Assembly: GCF_023091225.1 (NCBI RefSeq)
Contig: NZ_JAHWXM010000001.1
Span: forward strand, 1,426,001 to 1,490,000
DNA: 64,000 bases
From: Microbacterium galbinum
Lineage (GTDB): Bacteria; Actinomycetota; Actinomycetes; Actinomycetales; Microbacteriaceae
Reading direction: 5' to 3'
Below, one piece after another: positions 1-8,252 of the stretch (its first letter is position 1; each line of letters begins with the position of its first letter). Below the pieces are notes generated by a model. It ran no database searches and was not told where the DNA came from. It saw nothing but the letters and a program-made list of their open reading frames with translations. Position numbers and translations under genes: made by a program.

Positions 1-349
1 GGATGATCGGCAGCGGGAAGCTGGCGAGCAGGGTGTACGCGGCGAGGATGAACGTGTTGCCGACCAGGCGCGGGAAGACGGGGTTGCGGAAGAGGTTCGC
101 GAAGTTGTCGAAGCCCACCCAGGGGCTGCCCCAGACGCCGTCGATCGGGTTGTAGTTCTTGAACGCGATGACCGCGTTGGCCATCGGGATGTAGCGGAAC
201 ACGATGAACCAGATGATGGGGATCAGCAGCAGGAGGTACAGCTGCCAGTAGCGGCGCAGGCTGCGACGGAACCGGGACTGCCGTTTCCGTCGTTCCGCGG
301 GTGCCGCCGCAGTCGCGGTGGGGAGGTCTTGCTCGACACTGAGCGTCAT
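1..349 (-). CDS. Carbohydrate ABC transporter permease, LplB/MalF type (partial, C-terminus outside window)
   Basis: This is the N-terminal 116 codons of a binding-protein-dependent sugar permease, with the rest beyond the left edge. The protein has a basic cytoplasmic N-terminus (ERRKRQSRFRRSLRRYWQL), a first membrane helix (LYLLLIPIIWFIVFRYIP), then the periplasmic segment AFKNYNPIDGVWGSPWVGFD, which is typical of the LplB/YtcP subfamily, and the start of a second helix. The ATG at 347-349 has an AAGAAGG ribosome site a few bases upstream. Such permeases pair with a second permease and a lipoprotein that binds the sugar; those would lie to the left. Substrate is not determinable. Confidence 0.88.
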   Translation of the reverse strand, partial: MTLSVEQDLPTATAAAPAERRKRQSRFRRSLRRYWQLYLLLLIPIIWFIVFRYIPMANAVIAFKNYNPIDGVWGSPWVGFDNFANLFRNPVFPRLVGNTFILAAYTLLASFPLPII

Positions 350-373
350 GTCTGCCTTCTTGGGAGAATTACT

Positions 374-384
374 TTACGTCGTAA
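374..384. promoter_or_regulatory. Palindrome upstream of the sugar permease
   Basis: TTACG-T-CGTAA is a perfect inverted repeat in an AT-rich patch (it continues as ATATAAAC) 25 bases before the permease start. The TTTACG/CGTAAA core resembles a LacI-family operator and resembles the centre of the operator at 53377-53406. A repressor site for the sugar operon is an inference. Confidence 0.4.
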
Positions 385-515
385 TATAAACACCGCCGAG
401 GCCGATGCGCAACCCGAACATCCGACGTCTCCCCCGGGCGCTGAGATGATCCGGGCGCACGAAAGGTCGGCATCGCGGCGGATACCGACCTCTCGTGCGA
501 CCCGAACGGATGCCG

Positions 516-764
516 TCAGCCGCGAGCGCGAGCGTTGTGCATCGCGATCACTGCGGCCGGCAGCGCGACCCACAGCACGAGGGTGGGCAGCACCCACCAC
601 CATGCCGAGTCGCCCTGCTCGACCCAGGCGCCGCCGAGCATGCCGACACCGAAGGCCACGCACGCTCCCCCGCCTGCGCTCATCGCGATCGACCACTTCG
701 GCGTGACCTCGGCCTCACGCCAGTACGGCACCCGTCGTCCGGGGTTGGCGCGGACGACGCTCAC
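516..764 (-). CDS. Small two-helix membrane protein, unknown
   Basis: 82 residues with a GTG start. A short polar N-terminus (residues 1-23) is followed by two hydrophobic helices, around residues 25-46 (WSIAMSAGGGACVAFGVGML) and 55-75 (WWWVLPTLVLWVALPAAVIA), and a short basic tail. No family is recognised. It lies 3 bases after the stop of an 18-codon hydrophobic ORF (768-824). There is no good Shine-Dalgarno site before the GTG, so it may be translated by coupling to that ORF. Codon use is normal for the region. Confidence 0.55.
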   Translation of the reverse strand: MSVVRANPGRRVPYWREAEVTPKWSIAMSAGGGACVAFGVGMLGGAWVEQGDSAWWWVLPTLVLWVALPAAVIAMHNARARG

Positions 765-767
765 GAT

Positions 768-824
768 CTATCCCGTGAAGAGACCCAAGCCGATGAAAAA
801 GAAGAGAACTCCGGCGAACAGCAT
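768..824 (-). CDS. Possible leaderless 18-residue hydrophobic micro-ORF
   Basis: ATG to TAG encodes MLFAGVLFFFIGLGLFTG, a single hydrophobic helix. A TANNNT-type -10 box (TACGGT on the minus strand, 831-836) stands six bases before the ATG, the usual spacing for leaderless actinobacterial messages. The stop is 3 bases before the GTG of the next membrane gene. It could be a tiny membrane protein or only a leader that brings ribosomes to the next start. Confidence is low because of its length. Confidence 0.3.
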   Translation of the reverse strand: MLFAGVLFFFIGLGLFTG

Positions 825-920
825 CCGACGACCGTAACAACGTCGTGCACGACCGACAACCGCGGCGCCCGCCGGGCCGTAGCCTGGTTTGCACACCCGC
901 AGAGCGAACGAGGAGCAGTC

Positions 921-1427
921 ATGGCCGCAGAGATCGACGAGGCCGAGCGCGCGGCCCGCGCCGCCCACCTCAAGGAGCGGATCTACCTCACGTTCGCCGC
1001 ACTCGCCGTCGTCATCACGCTCTCGACCCACGGCCACGTGAGCGCCGGCGAGGCGGCGACGACGCTCATCGTCACGGTGATGGGCACCCTGCTCGCCGTC
1101 TTCACCGCCGACCTGATCTCGCACCTCGTCGTACACGAGCGGCTCTTCACGCCGCCCGAGCTGCGGCACGCTCTCGCGTCGAGCTTCGGGGCGCTCAGCA
1201 CGGTCGTGCTGCCGTTCGTGTTCCTGGGATTCGCGGGGCTCGATGCCTGGTCGACGGATGCCGCGCTGCGCGCCAGCGCGATCGCCCTGCTCGCCTCACT
1301 CATCGTCATCGGCTGGATCGCCGTACGACGGATGCCGTTGACGTGGTTCCAGCGCCTCGTCGCGCTCGGAGCCGAGGCGGCGCTCGGCCTCGCCGTCATC
1401 GGCCTGCAGGTGCTCGCGCACGGGTGA
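921..1427 (+). CDS. Multi-pass membrane protein, unknown
   Basis: 168 residues. The ATG at 921 was chosen because AGGAG sits six bases upstream; an open frame further upstream lacks coding character. An acidic-basic N-terminus (AAEIDEAERAARAAHLKER) leads into about five hydrophobic segments, near residues 23-40, 48-72, 88-108, 118-135 and 147-166. No catalytic motif is visible. No close family is recognised, and no neighbour suggests a role. Confidence 0.75.
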   Translation: MAAEIDEAERAARAAHLKERIYLTFAALAVVITLSTHGHVSAGEAATTLIVTVMGTLLAVFTADLISHLVVHERLFTPPELRHALASSFGALSTVVLPFVFLGFAGLDAWSTDAALRASAIALLASLIVIGWIAVRRMPLTWFQRLVALGAEAALGLAVIGLQVLAHG

Positions 1428-1500
1428 TTCTGGCGCGACATATTCGCACACACGCATGTTCCGGGGAGTCAACGCCCTGCCGTGATGGCGTCGACGCACC

Positions 1501-1506
1501 TAGCGT
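1501..1506 (+). promoter_or_regulatory. -10 box of a probable leaderless promoter
   Basis: TAGCGT lies six bases before the ATG at 1513 and no Shine-Dalgarno site is present, which fits a leaderless transcript for the 1513-2034 gene. Confidence 0.4.
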
Positions 1507-1512
1507 CGCGGT

Positions 1513-2034
1513 ATGAACGCACAACTGAAGATCGCAGGGCAGAACCCTGAACTGCTGGGCCTGGGGTCCGTCCTCGTCGGTTCGCTTCCCGCCGCACTGA
1601 TGACCGATGACGCTCCCGACCACTACACCGTCGAAGCGGTGTTCACGCGCAAAGCCGATCGCGATGAGGTCGATGCGATCCAGAGCAGCGAGATGCGCGA
1701 CCACCTGTCCGCGAACGGATACCCGACGGTCGAGCTGCACGTGGCGGACCGTCGCCTCGAGATCGCGAACACCAATCTGGAAGAGCTTCGCGATGGCCTC
1801 GCCTCCGTGCTCGCGCAGCGGCTCGCCGAGATCACGACCGCCCTGCACACGGCCCGTGCGCAGGCGGCCGACCGATTCCAGATCGCCTCCGACCGCGAGC
1901 AGGAGCGCGCGGCGCTGGTCGCCGCGCTCGCCGACGCGGTTGTGTTCACCCCTCCCTCCGGAAGCGATCGGTCGTCCGACGACGACTCCCGCATCGAGGA
2001 CTGGGTCGAAGAAGGAGGCGCCGTCCGCAGCTAG
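1513..2034 (+). CDS. Conserved-looking protein of unknown function
   Basis: 173 residues, soluble, acidic, without signal peptide. The first 75 residues look like a small alpha/beta domain (VLVGSLPAALMTDDAPDH and VEAVFTRKADRDEVDAI). Residues about 80-135 are predicted long helix with Glu/Arg/Ala repeats (LEELRDGLASVLAQRLAEI) that may form a coiled coil. No motif assigns a function. It ends 26 bases before the desaturase gene, so the two may be co-transcribed. Translation probably starts leaderless at ATG 1513. Confidence 0.65.
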   Translation: MNAQLKIAGQNPELLGLGSVLVGSLPAALMTDDAPDHYTVEAVFTRKADRDEVDAIQSSEMRDHLSANGYPTVELHVADRRLEIANTNLEELRDGLASVLAQRLAEITTALHTARAQAADRFQIASDREQERAALVAALADAVVFTPPSGSDRSSDDDSRIEDWVEEGGAVRS

Positions 2035-2060
2035 CGGCGACGCCGGAGAAGGAGGTCGTC

Positions 2061-3155
2061 ATGGACGACATCCGCCAGAGCATCCGCACCCGTCCGCGCG
2101 AGGGCACCGCGCGCGCGACGAGCGCGTTCACCGAGCTGGCGCAGCAGGTCCGCCACCAGGGCCTGCTGCGCCGCCGATACGGGTACTACTGGACGAAGCT
2201 CATCGCCGCACCACTGGTCGTCGCCGTGTGCCTCGCGGCGTTCGTCTGGATCGGTGAGTCGTGGTGGCAGCTCTTCACGGCCGCCGCGCTCGCGATCGTC
2301 TTCACCCAGATCGCCTTCCTCGGCCACGACGCCGCCCATCGGCAGATCTTCGTCTCGGGGCGCTGGAATGACTGGATCAGCCTGATCCTCGGCGACCTGC
2401 TCGTCGGCATGAGTTACGGCTGGTGGCAGCACAAGCACACCCGCCACCACGCCAACCCGAACAAGCTGGGGTCCGACCCCGACATCGAGTTGCCCGTCAT
2501 CGCCGTGACGGCCGAGACGGCGGCGAGGCACCGCGGTCCGGTGCTCACCTGGATGCGCGGACACCAGGGCGTGTTCTTCTTCCCGATCCTGCTCCTCGAG
2601 GGGCTGTCGCTGCACGCCTCGGGCCTGCGCCGGGTGTTCGCGCGCGGTCGTCTCGAGCGGCGATGGGTCGAGATCGCTTTCCTCGGCATCCGCCTCGGAG
2701 GCTTTCTGACGCTCGTCTTCCTCGTGCTGTCGCCGGGCATCGCGTTCGTCTTCCTGGCCGTGCAGTTGGGCCTGTTCGGCTTCTATATGGGGATCGCCTT
2801 CGCTCCGAACCACAAGGGGATGCCGGTCGTGCCGCGCGACATGACGCTCGACTTCCTGCGGCGTCAGGTCATGATGAGCCGGAACGTTCGGGGCACTCGC
2901 CTGCTCGACGTCGTGATGGGCGGGCTGAACTATCAGATCGAGCACCACCTCTTCCCGTCGATGCCCCGCCCTCACCTCCGCCGTGCGGCGCCGATGATCG
3001 CGGAGTACTGCCGCGCGCACGACGTGCCGTACACCTCCGTCGGCCTGCTCACCTCGTACGCCATCGTCGTGCGCTACATCAATCGGGTCGGGCTCGGCGA
3101 GCGCGACGTCTTCAGCTGCCCGCTCATCGAGCAGCGGAGCCTCATCGGCTCCTGA
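2061..3155 (+). CDS. Membrane fatty-acid (acyl-CoA/acyl-lipid) desaturase
   Basis: 364 residues. It introduces a cis double bond into fatty acyl chains using a di-iron centre fed by an electron-transfer partner. All three histidine boxes are present: HDAAH (89-93), HKHTRHH (124-130) and QIEHH near residue 295 followed by LFPSMPR. The Gln before the third box is typical of the front-end/linoleoyl-CoA desaturase-like branch (COG3239). Hydrophobic pairs flank the boxes. The ATG follows AAGGAGG by five bases. Role in membrane fluidity is inferred; regiospecificity cannot be read. No reductase or ferredoxin gene is adjacent. Confidence 0.93.
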   Translation: MDDIRQSIRTRPREGTARATSAFTELAQQVRHQGLLRRRYGYYWTKLIAAPLVVAVCLAAFVWIGESWWQLFTAAALAIVFTQIAFLGHDAAHRQIFVSGRWNDWISLILGDLLVGMSYGWWQHKHTRHHANPNKLGSDPDIELPVIAVTAETAARHRGPVLTWMRGHQGVFFFPILLLEGLSLHASGLRRVFARGRLERRWVEIAFLGIRLGGFLTLVFLVLSPGIAFVFLAVQLGLFGFYMGIAFAPNHKGMPVVPRDMTLDFLRRQVMMSRNVRGTRLLDVVMGGLNYQIEHHLFPSMPRPHLRRAAPMIAEYCRAHDVPYTSVGLLTSYAIVVRYINRVGLGERDVFSCPLIEQRSLIGS

Positions 3156-3205
3156 GCCGCCGCCCGCCCGTTGCCTCGCCTCTCGGCGACTGGAAGACTC
3201 GGGCG

Positions 3206-4021
3206 ATGACCTCGGATCACGGCTTCCCCGAACACGTCTTCGATTCGCTGGGGGTCGCGCCGGCGCCTTTCCCCGATTTGATCGGTGGGTCGGTCCGCAT
3301 CGTCGAGAAGCGCCCGACCGACGGACCGGTGATGGTGATGACTCTGGGCGCCTCACGCCTGCCGACCGACACCGGTGAACGGGTCGAGCTGGCGGTCGAG
3401 GTGATCGACGGGCAGCAGGGGGCCGCTTTCGCCGCGCTCGAGATCGTCTGCGACGACATCGCCCGCAACCGCCGGGTACCTCCGGTCGGCGCCCCCTGGC
3501 GCAATACCGACCCCTTCCTCTCGGGCACGCGCATCACGGCGATCATGGCGACGGGCTCTCGGTGGGGAAGCTCGTTCGACGAGGTGCGGCACGAGGGTGC
3601 CCTCGTCGGCCATGTGCGCACGCTGCGCCTGCTCACCGATACCGAGGCGGCGTACGCCGCGGCGCGTGGATGGGAGGCGCTGGTCGCCGAAGCGGGCTCG
3701 CTCGACGCGCTGCTCGACGTGACCCGTGACGATGCCGTGGCGGCCCCCGCAGGCATCGCCGGCAACCGTCCCGTGTTCCTCTCGAAGCTGCACGCCGAGC
3801 ATCCGCCCCGCTGGGTCACGTTCACGGGCGCGCACCTGCAGTCGGTCACCGGACTCGAATCGGATGCCTACATGAACGACTCCGCGAACCACGAGGTGTG
3901 GTCGGTCGACTCGTTCCTCGCCCGGTTCCCATGGATCTCGGACTTCGCCCGGCAGGCCCTTCCCGGCCAGACGGCGCTGTTCACGGATGTCTCCGGGGCT
4001 TACGTGCTCGAGGACGACTAA
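3206..4021 (+). CDS. SUFU-like protein with a DUF2185-like C-terminal part
   Basis: 271 residues, soluble. The N-terminal 140 residues follow the bacterial suppressor-of-fused pattern: a weakly conserved start, then VMVMTLGASRLP and ERVELAVEV. The last 50 residues (MNDSANHEVWSVDSFL, FPWISDFARQALPG, FTDVSGAYVLEDD) resemble the end of DUF2185/Imm33-type immunity proteins. Both domains recur in immunity proteins against polymorphic toxins, so an orphan immunity role is possible. The start is uncertain: ATG 3206 has no strong ribosome site, and the open frame continues upstream in non-coding-looking sequence. Family assignment is from pattern recognition only. Confidence 0.5.
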   Translation: MTSDHGFPEHVFDSLGVAPAPFPDLIGGSVRIVEKRPTDGPVMVMTLGASRLPTDTGERVELAVEVIDGQQGAAFAALEIVCDDIARNRRVPPVGAPWRNTDPFLSGTRITAIMATGSRWGSSFDEVRHEGALVGHVRTLRLLTDTEAAYAAARGWEALVAEAGSLDALLDVTRDDAVAAPAGIAGNRPVFLSKLHAEHPPRWVTFTGAHLQSVTGLESDAYMNDSANHEVWSVDSFLARFPWISDFARQALPGQTALFTDVSGAYVLEDD

Positions 4022-4040
4022 GCCCCGGGCCACCGACGTC

Positions 4041-4544
4041 TCACTGCGCGGGCAGGCATCCGCCGTCGAGGATGTAGCCGCCGATGTCCACGGTCACGCC
4101 CTCCTCAGTGACCTCGCCGAAGACGCATCCGCCGTCGACGCCCCCGACGCCGAAGAGCACGTCGCCGTAGTCCTCGCGCACCTGCGCGTCGGGGAGCCCG
4201 GCATCCGTCAGGGCGGCCCGCACGGTGTCGACCGTGAACGTGCCCGCGGTGCGCAGGCCCTCGAGGTCGACGCGCAGCGCGTCGACGACGGCGGCGCTCG
4301 CCTCGTGCGTCGCGCCGTCGATCCCCATGCGGTCGCGGTAGCGGTCGTTGAGGTCCATCGCCTGCTCGGGATCGTAGGGCGCGCACTCGGGCGGCAGATC
4401 GACGCCCTCGACCTGCGGGCACGCCGCCGTCGGCGTCACCGTGGGCGTGGGTTCCGCACCCACCCCGCTCGGCCCGGCGCACCCCGCGAGCAGGAGCACC
4501 GCCCCGATCCCTGCGAGCACCGCCACCACGATCTTCTTCGTCAT
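4041..4544 (-). CDS. Small secreted lipoprotein, unknown
   Basis: 167 residues. The signal peptide has a lipobox (LLLAGC, Cys 22), followed by a Thr/Pro-rich linker (GAEPTPTVTPTAACP) and a globular part with four further cysteines, probably disulfide-bonded outside the membrane. The ATG has GAGGGGG five bases upstream. It is convergent with the SUFU-like gene (19 bases apart). No enzymatic motif is visible. Confidence 0.8.
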   Translation of the reverse strand: MTKKIVVAVLAGIGAVLLLAGCAGPSGVGAEPTPTVTPTAACPQVEGVDLPPECAPYDPEQAMDLNDRYRDRMGIDGATHEASAAVVDALRVDLEGLRTAGTFTVDTVRAALTDAGLPDAQVREDYGDVLFGVGGVDGGCVFGEVTEEGVTVDIGGYILDGGCLPAQ

Positions 4545-4599
4545 CCCGACCCCCTCGTCACGACGAGCTTAGGGCTGCACCTCGGTCGGTGTCGTGCCC

Positions 4600-5235
4600 T
4601 CAGCCGAGAGCGATGACGTGACCGTCGAGTCCGGAGGCGAAGGCGGCGAGACCGACCCCGAGCGCCTCGCCCGCGTACGTCGCGGCACCCGTGAAAGACG
4701 CAGGGGCATCGGCGAACACGGCTCGTTCCTCGGCTCCGGGCCAGGTGACGGCGATGACGTTTCCGGTGGGCTCGGCGAGTTGCGTGCCGAGTACGAGGAA
4801 CGACACGTCGAGGTTGGCGGCGGAGGCCCGGTCGATGGCGCCGATGAGCGCGGGACCGATGGCGACGATCACGTCGGGACGATCGGCGAGAGCGGTGGTG
4901 ACCGAGGCGACAGGGTCGGTATCCGCATGCACCTGCACCGTGGCGCGGTGACGGGCGGCCGCGTCCTGCACGGCGGCGAGCGCCAGGCGCTCCTCCTCAC
5001 CCGGGGCGGATGGAACCACGATCGAGATCGTCTCCCCCACGGGCACCGCTGCGGTCACCGCGGATCGATCGAGCGTCGAGCCTGGCACGAGCTCGACCGG
5101 TGTCGAGGCTTCGCCGCTCGCCGACGGGGTGCTCGTGGGCGCCACCGTTGACGACGGCGATGCCTCGGCGACCGGAGAGCAGCCGGTGAGCACGACGACG
5201 AGCAGCAGGGCGAGAGCCGACGCAGACGACTTCAT
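4600..5235 (-). CDS. Lipoprotein resembling periplasmic binding / BMP-type proteins
   Basis: 211 residues. Lipoprotein signal MKSSASALALLLVVVLTGC, then a Ser/Thr/Pro-rich linker. The mature part has an alternating alpha/beta pattern seen in type I periplasmic binding proteins (ISIVVPSAPGEEERLALAAV, PDVIVAIGPALIGAIDRAS, LDVSFLVLGTQL). It is shorter than usual, about one lobe. The sequence GAATYAGEALGVGLAAFASG resembles the BMP-lipoprotein region near the nucleoside-binding hinge. ATG 5235 follows GAGGAACTC. A sensor or remnant binding protein is possible; ligand unknown. Confidence 0.65.
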   Translation of the reverse strand: MKSSASALALLLVVVLTGCSPVAEASPSSTVAPTSTPSASGEASTPVELVPGSTLDRSAVTAAVPVGETISIVVPSAPGEEERLALAAVQDAAARHRATVQVHADTDPVASVTTALADRPDVIVAIGPALIGAIDRASAANLDVSFLVLGTQLAEPTGNVIAVTWPGAEERAVFADAPASFTGAATYAGEALGVGLAAFASGLDGHVIALG

Positions 5236-5263
5236 GAGTTCCTCAGAGATGTCGAAGATACGG

Positions 5264-5295
5264 GGATGCCCCGAGCCCGAAGGCCCGGGGCATCC
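5264..5295 (-). terminator. Strong hairpin after the phosphatase gene
   Basis: GGATGCCCCG pairs perfectly with CGGGGCATCC around an 12-base GC-rich loop. It lies just after the phosphatase stop and before the lipoprotein gene on the same strand. No T-run follows, so it may be an actinobacterial terminator without a U tract. Confidence 0.65.
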
Positions 5296-5302
5296 GTGAT
5301 CG

Positions 5303-7882
5303 TCAGTCGCGGTTCGCGACCAGGCGACGACGGGCGACGAGCACACCGCCGACGACGAGCAGCAGCAGCGCGATGCCGCCGATCGCGAGCGGCAGCTCCG
5401 CACCGGTCGTGGCCAGCGCGTCCGAACCGGCCGCCCCGGACGCCGCCGCAGCCGCGATCGTGAACGTCGTCTCCACGGTCGATCCGTCCGGGAGGGTCAC
5501 GACGATCGTGTGGGCTCCGACCTCGAACGCCGCAGGAATCGTCCAGCTCGCGGCCAGCGTGCCGTCGGCCGCGACCGTGAACGAGCCGAGGTCGACGGGG
5601 TCGGAGTGCACGACGACCGACACGCTGTCGCCGGGGGCGAACCCGGTACCCGCGATCGTGATCTTCCCGCCCTGCACGGCCTCACCCGAGACCGTGACGC
5701 TCGGCTTCGCGGGAGCGACCACCGGAGCCTCGACTACGGCGACAGTGCGCTCAGCGGTCGCGGTGTTGCCCGCGGCATCCGTCGCCGTGTAGACGAGCTC
5801 GTAGGAACCGAGCACGTCGGTGTCGACCGTACCCTCGACCTCGAGCGACGCGGAGACGTCGCCGTCGCGCTCGTCGGTCGCCGTGACGCCGGCGAGGGCG
5901 TCGAACTTCTCTCCCTGCACGACCTCCGACTCCGCCGGGAAGGCGATCTCCGGAGCGGTGACGTCGTCGCGCACGAGGGTGACCTCGTCGACGACGCTGT
6001 TCACGGGCGACGCCGTGCCGTTGGCCTGGCTGCGCAGCGTCGTGACGGTGATGGAGTCGTCGGTGACCTCGACGTGCGAGTAGTTGCGCACCTTCTCCTG
6101 GTTGATGACCGATCCGTACCAGGCGTCGGGCGCCTTCACGTCGTAGTACTTCGAACCGCTGGCGGAGTTCGCGGTGACGTACAGCACCTCGCCCTCACCG
6201 GCCGAGACCTCGGCCTGGCCGGGCACCTCGGTCGCGTCGGCGAGTTCGCCGTCCTTGATCAGGTACGTGCGGGTGTAGCTGTGGTCGTGGCCCTGGAGCA
6301 CGAGGTCGAAGCCGAGGTCCGAGATCGCGGTCGGCAGCGCATTGCGCAGACGCTCGATCTGGGAGTCGTACACGTGCGAGGCGACCGAGTAGATCGAGTG
6401 GTGGAAGGCGAGCACCTGCCACTTGGCGTCGGCACCGTGCTCGGCGACGACCTTCTCCATGAAGTCGATGTGGCTCTGGTCGTCGTTGCTGTTCGTGTTG
6501 AGGACGACGTAGAGCACGTCCTTGTACATGAACCAGTAGTCGCCGCCGGACGAGGTGCCGCTGGTCGCGGAGCCCGCCGTCTCGTCGAGGTTCGGCACGG
6601 TGTAGTGCTGCGCGTAGGCCCTCGAGCCCACGTCGTGGTTGCCGTTGACCGGCACGGTGGGGATGCTGGAGAGCTGCTCCGGCGCGAGGTAGTAGCCGTA
6701 CTCGGTCTCGCTGGATGCCGTGTTGACCTGGTCACCGGCCGAGAAGAGCAGCTCGCTGTCGGGGTAGGTCTGCTCGGCGATGTCGAGCGTGTCGGCCCAG
6801 CCCTGTCCGTCGCGCTCCGCGTTGCCGGAGGCGCCGATCTGCGGGTCGCCGAAGAAGAGGAAGCCGTAGTCGCCCGAGAACGATGCGGTCGAGAACGACT
6901 TCACGTCCGACCAGCCGCCCGCTTCGGATCCCACGCGGTACACGTAGGTGGTGTTCTCGGCGAGCCCCTGGAGGGCGGCACGACGGTTGTACTCGTTGCT
7001 GCTCGTCAGGCCGCCGGTGGCCGTGACGGTGGTGACGCCGGATGCCGGGAACGCGCTCGTGTCGGTGCCGGGCGCGTACTGCAGCGACTGCGCGGTGTCG
7101 ACGTTGGTGTACCAGGTCACGTTGCGGGTCGACTCGTCGGCACCGATCGTGAGGACCACGTCGTCGTACGACGCCACGGGCTCCACGCCCGCGATCATCG
7201 GGGTGAGGCTCTGGAAGTCGAAGTAGATGTCCGAGCTCGTGATGCGGTCCTGGTAGAGCGCGACGGCGATCGTGTTCTCACCGGCGACGAGGTCGTCGGC
7301 GTCGATCGTGAAGGTCGAGGTGACGGGGTCGCCGCCGCTGTTCCCCGCGTACATGAGGTTGCGCTGCGCTTCGGGCGCCGCTTCGACCTTCTCGTCGACG
7401 AATCCGGCGACCTTCTCGCCGTTCACGAAGACCTGCACGGCGTCGTCGTAGGTGAGAGTTGCCGAGAGACCGTCGATGGCCTCCAGCTGCTCGGCGTCGA
7501 TGTCGACCGCCGTGCGGAAGTGGAAGGTCGGGACGTCGTCCGTCGTGCCGGCGATGTACTGGTTCAGCAGGGTGTTGATGGGGAAGCCCGAGCCGATGCC
7601 GGTCGGCTGGCCGTTCTTCGCGCCGAACGCGCCGGCCGCGGTCTTCCACGCGGAGTCGTCGAAGCCCGCCTGCGTCCAGACCAGACGATCGGGGGACCCT
7701 GTGGCGGGGTCGGTGTTGTCGTCGGAGTAGTGCCACGTGGTCGCGGCCGTGCTCAGGAAGGTGTCGGGCAGCTCTGCCGCGGTGGCGGCAGAGCTCCCGA
7801 GCGCGACGACGGCGCCGGAGGCCAACGTCGCGGCGAGGATCGCGGCGCAGACGCGCCGACGGGCGGGGGACGGAACAGACAT
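5303..7882 (-). CDS. Sortase-anchored purple acid phosphatase / metallophosphoesterase
   Basis: 859 residues, secreted. Order: signal peptide (1-35), a jelly-roll-like N-terminal region (about 40-230) with a lectin/galactose-binding appearance, a purple-acid-phosphatase fibronectin-like domain, a calcineurin-like metallophosphoesterase with all metal motifs (GDPQIG, GDQVN, GNHD, FHHS, GHDHSY), a DUF5011-like Ig domain (FDALAGVTATDERDGDV), a second Ig-like domain, and a cell-wall sorting signal: LATTG, a hydrophobic helix and a basic tail (ARRRLVANRD). ATG 7882 is preferred because AAGGAG lies eleven bases before it, while an in-frame GTG four codons upstream abuts that site. It likely releases phosphate from organic esters at the cell surface. 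Confidence 0.92.
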   Translation of the reverse strand: MSVPSPARRRVCAAILAATLASGAVVALGSSAATAAELPDTFLSTAATTWHYSDDNTDPATGSPDRLVWTQAGFDDSAWKTAAGAFGAKNGQPTGIGSGFPINTLLNQYIAGTTDDVPTFHFRTAVDIDAEQLEAIDGLSATLTYDDAVQVFVNGEKVAGFVDEKVEAAPEAQRNLMYAGNSGGDPVTSTFTIDADDLVAGENTIAVALYQDRITSSDIYFDFQSLTPMIAGVEPVASYDDVVLTIGADESTRNVTWYTNVDTAQSLQYAPGTDTSAFPASGVTTVTATGGLTSSNEYNRRAALQGLAENTTYVYRVGSEAGGWSDVKSFSTASFSGDYGFLFFGDPQIGASGNAERDGQGWADTLDIAEQTYPDSELLFSAGDQVNTASSETEYGYYLAPEQLSSIPTVPVNGNHDVGSRAYAQHYTVPNLDETAGSATSGTSSGGDYWFMYKDVLYVVLNTNSNDDQSHIDFMEKVVAEHGADAKWQVLAFHHSIYSVASHVYDSQIERLRNALPTAISDLGFDLVLQGHDHSYTRTYLIKDGELADATEVPGQAEVSAGEGEVLYVTANSASGSKYYDVKAPDAWYGSVINQEKVRNYSHVEVTDDSITVTTLRSQANGTASPVNSVVDEVTLVRDDVTAPEIAFPAESEVVQGEKFDALAGVTATDERDGDVSASLEVEGTVDTDVLGSYELVYTATDAAGNTATAERTVAVVEAPVVAPAKPSVTVSGEAVQGGKITIAGTGFAPGDSVSVVVHSDPVDLGSFTVAADGTLAASWTIPAAFEVGAHTIVVTLPDGSTVETTFTIAAAAASGAAGSDALATTGAELPLAIGGIALLLLVVGGVLVARRRLVANRD

Positions 7883-8252
7883 GCGGAAGGGCACTCCTTG
7901 AAGAGTCTCGAGAGGGGGTGTTCGGTCAGGCTAGGGACGCCGCGGGCCCTGCTCCTGTCCACGCGGCATCCGTTCGGTGAACACCGAACAGACGGAGGGT
8001 TTCCGGGCGCGTCTGTCCGATCTCACGAGTGTTGTCATGAACTGAGACACCTAGGCCGCGAGATTCCGCAGTTTTGATCTCTAAGACCGGTAGACCTTCG
8101 TCTCACGAAACCTGTCAGTGTCTGCATGACGTACTTCGAACAGCTTGCGGCGCAGGTCTCGATGCATTTCATAGCCGATCTGCTACGACATGCATGATGC
8201 GTGCTTTGCGCCGCGCTCTTGGTATGTCCGCGTCCGATGCCAAGATGTCTCT
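7883..8252. other. Intergenic region and left edge of low-GC island
   Basis: 370 bases without a supportable gene. The first half is the phosphatase promoter region with the GTTCGGT repeats. From about 8040 the sequence becomes visibly richer in A and T and remains so for some 10 kb. TCTGTCCG (8012-8019) and ACTGAGAC (8041-8048) here recur together at 18121-18146. Confidence 0.5.
7920..7989. promoter_or_regulatory. Three GTTCGGT half-sites upstream of the phosphatase
   Basis: GTTCGGT occurs at 7920-7926 and 7972-7978, and its complement ACCGAAC at 7983-7989; the last two form the 18-base palindrome GTTCGGT-GAAC-ACCGAAC. On the gene's strand the palindrome contains GTTCACC, the repeat unit of the Streptomyces PHO box. 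Phosphate-responsive control by a PhoP homologue is an inference from that match and the phosphatase next to it. Confidence 0.4.

Noticed and set aside
2031..3356. Open frame on the minus strand opposite the desaturase
   Set aside because: Composition typical of an antisense frame; the desaturase on the plus strand has three histidine boxes and a ribosome site.
5510..8077. Long open frame on the plus strand opposite the purple acid phosphatase
   Set aside because: It is the antisense shadow of a GC-rich gene; its product is Arg/Val/Gly/His-biased with no fold pattern, and the minus-strand gene has all enzyme motifs.
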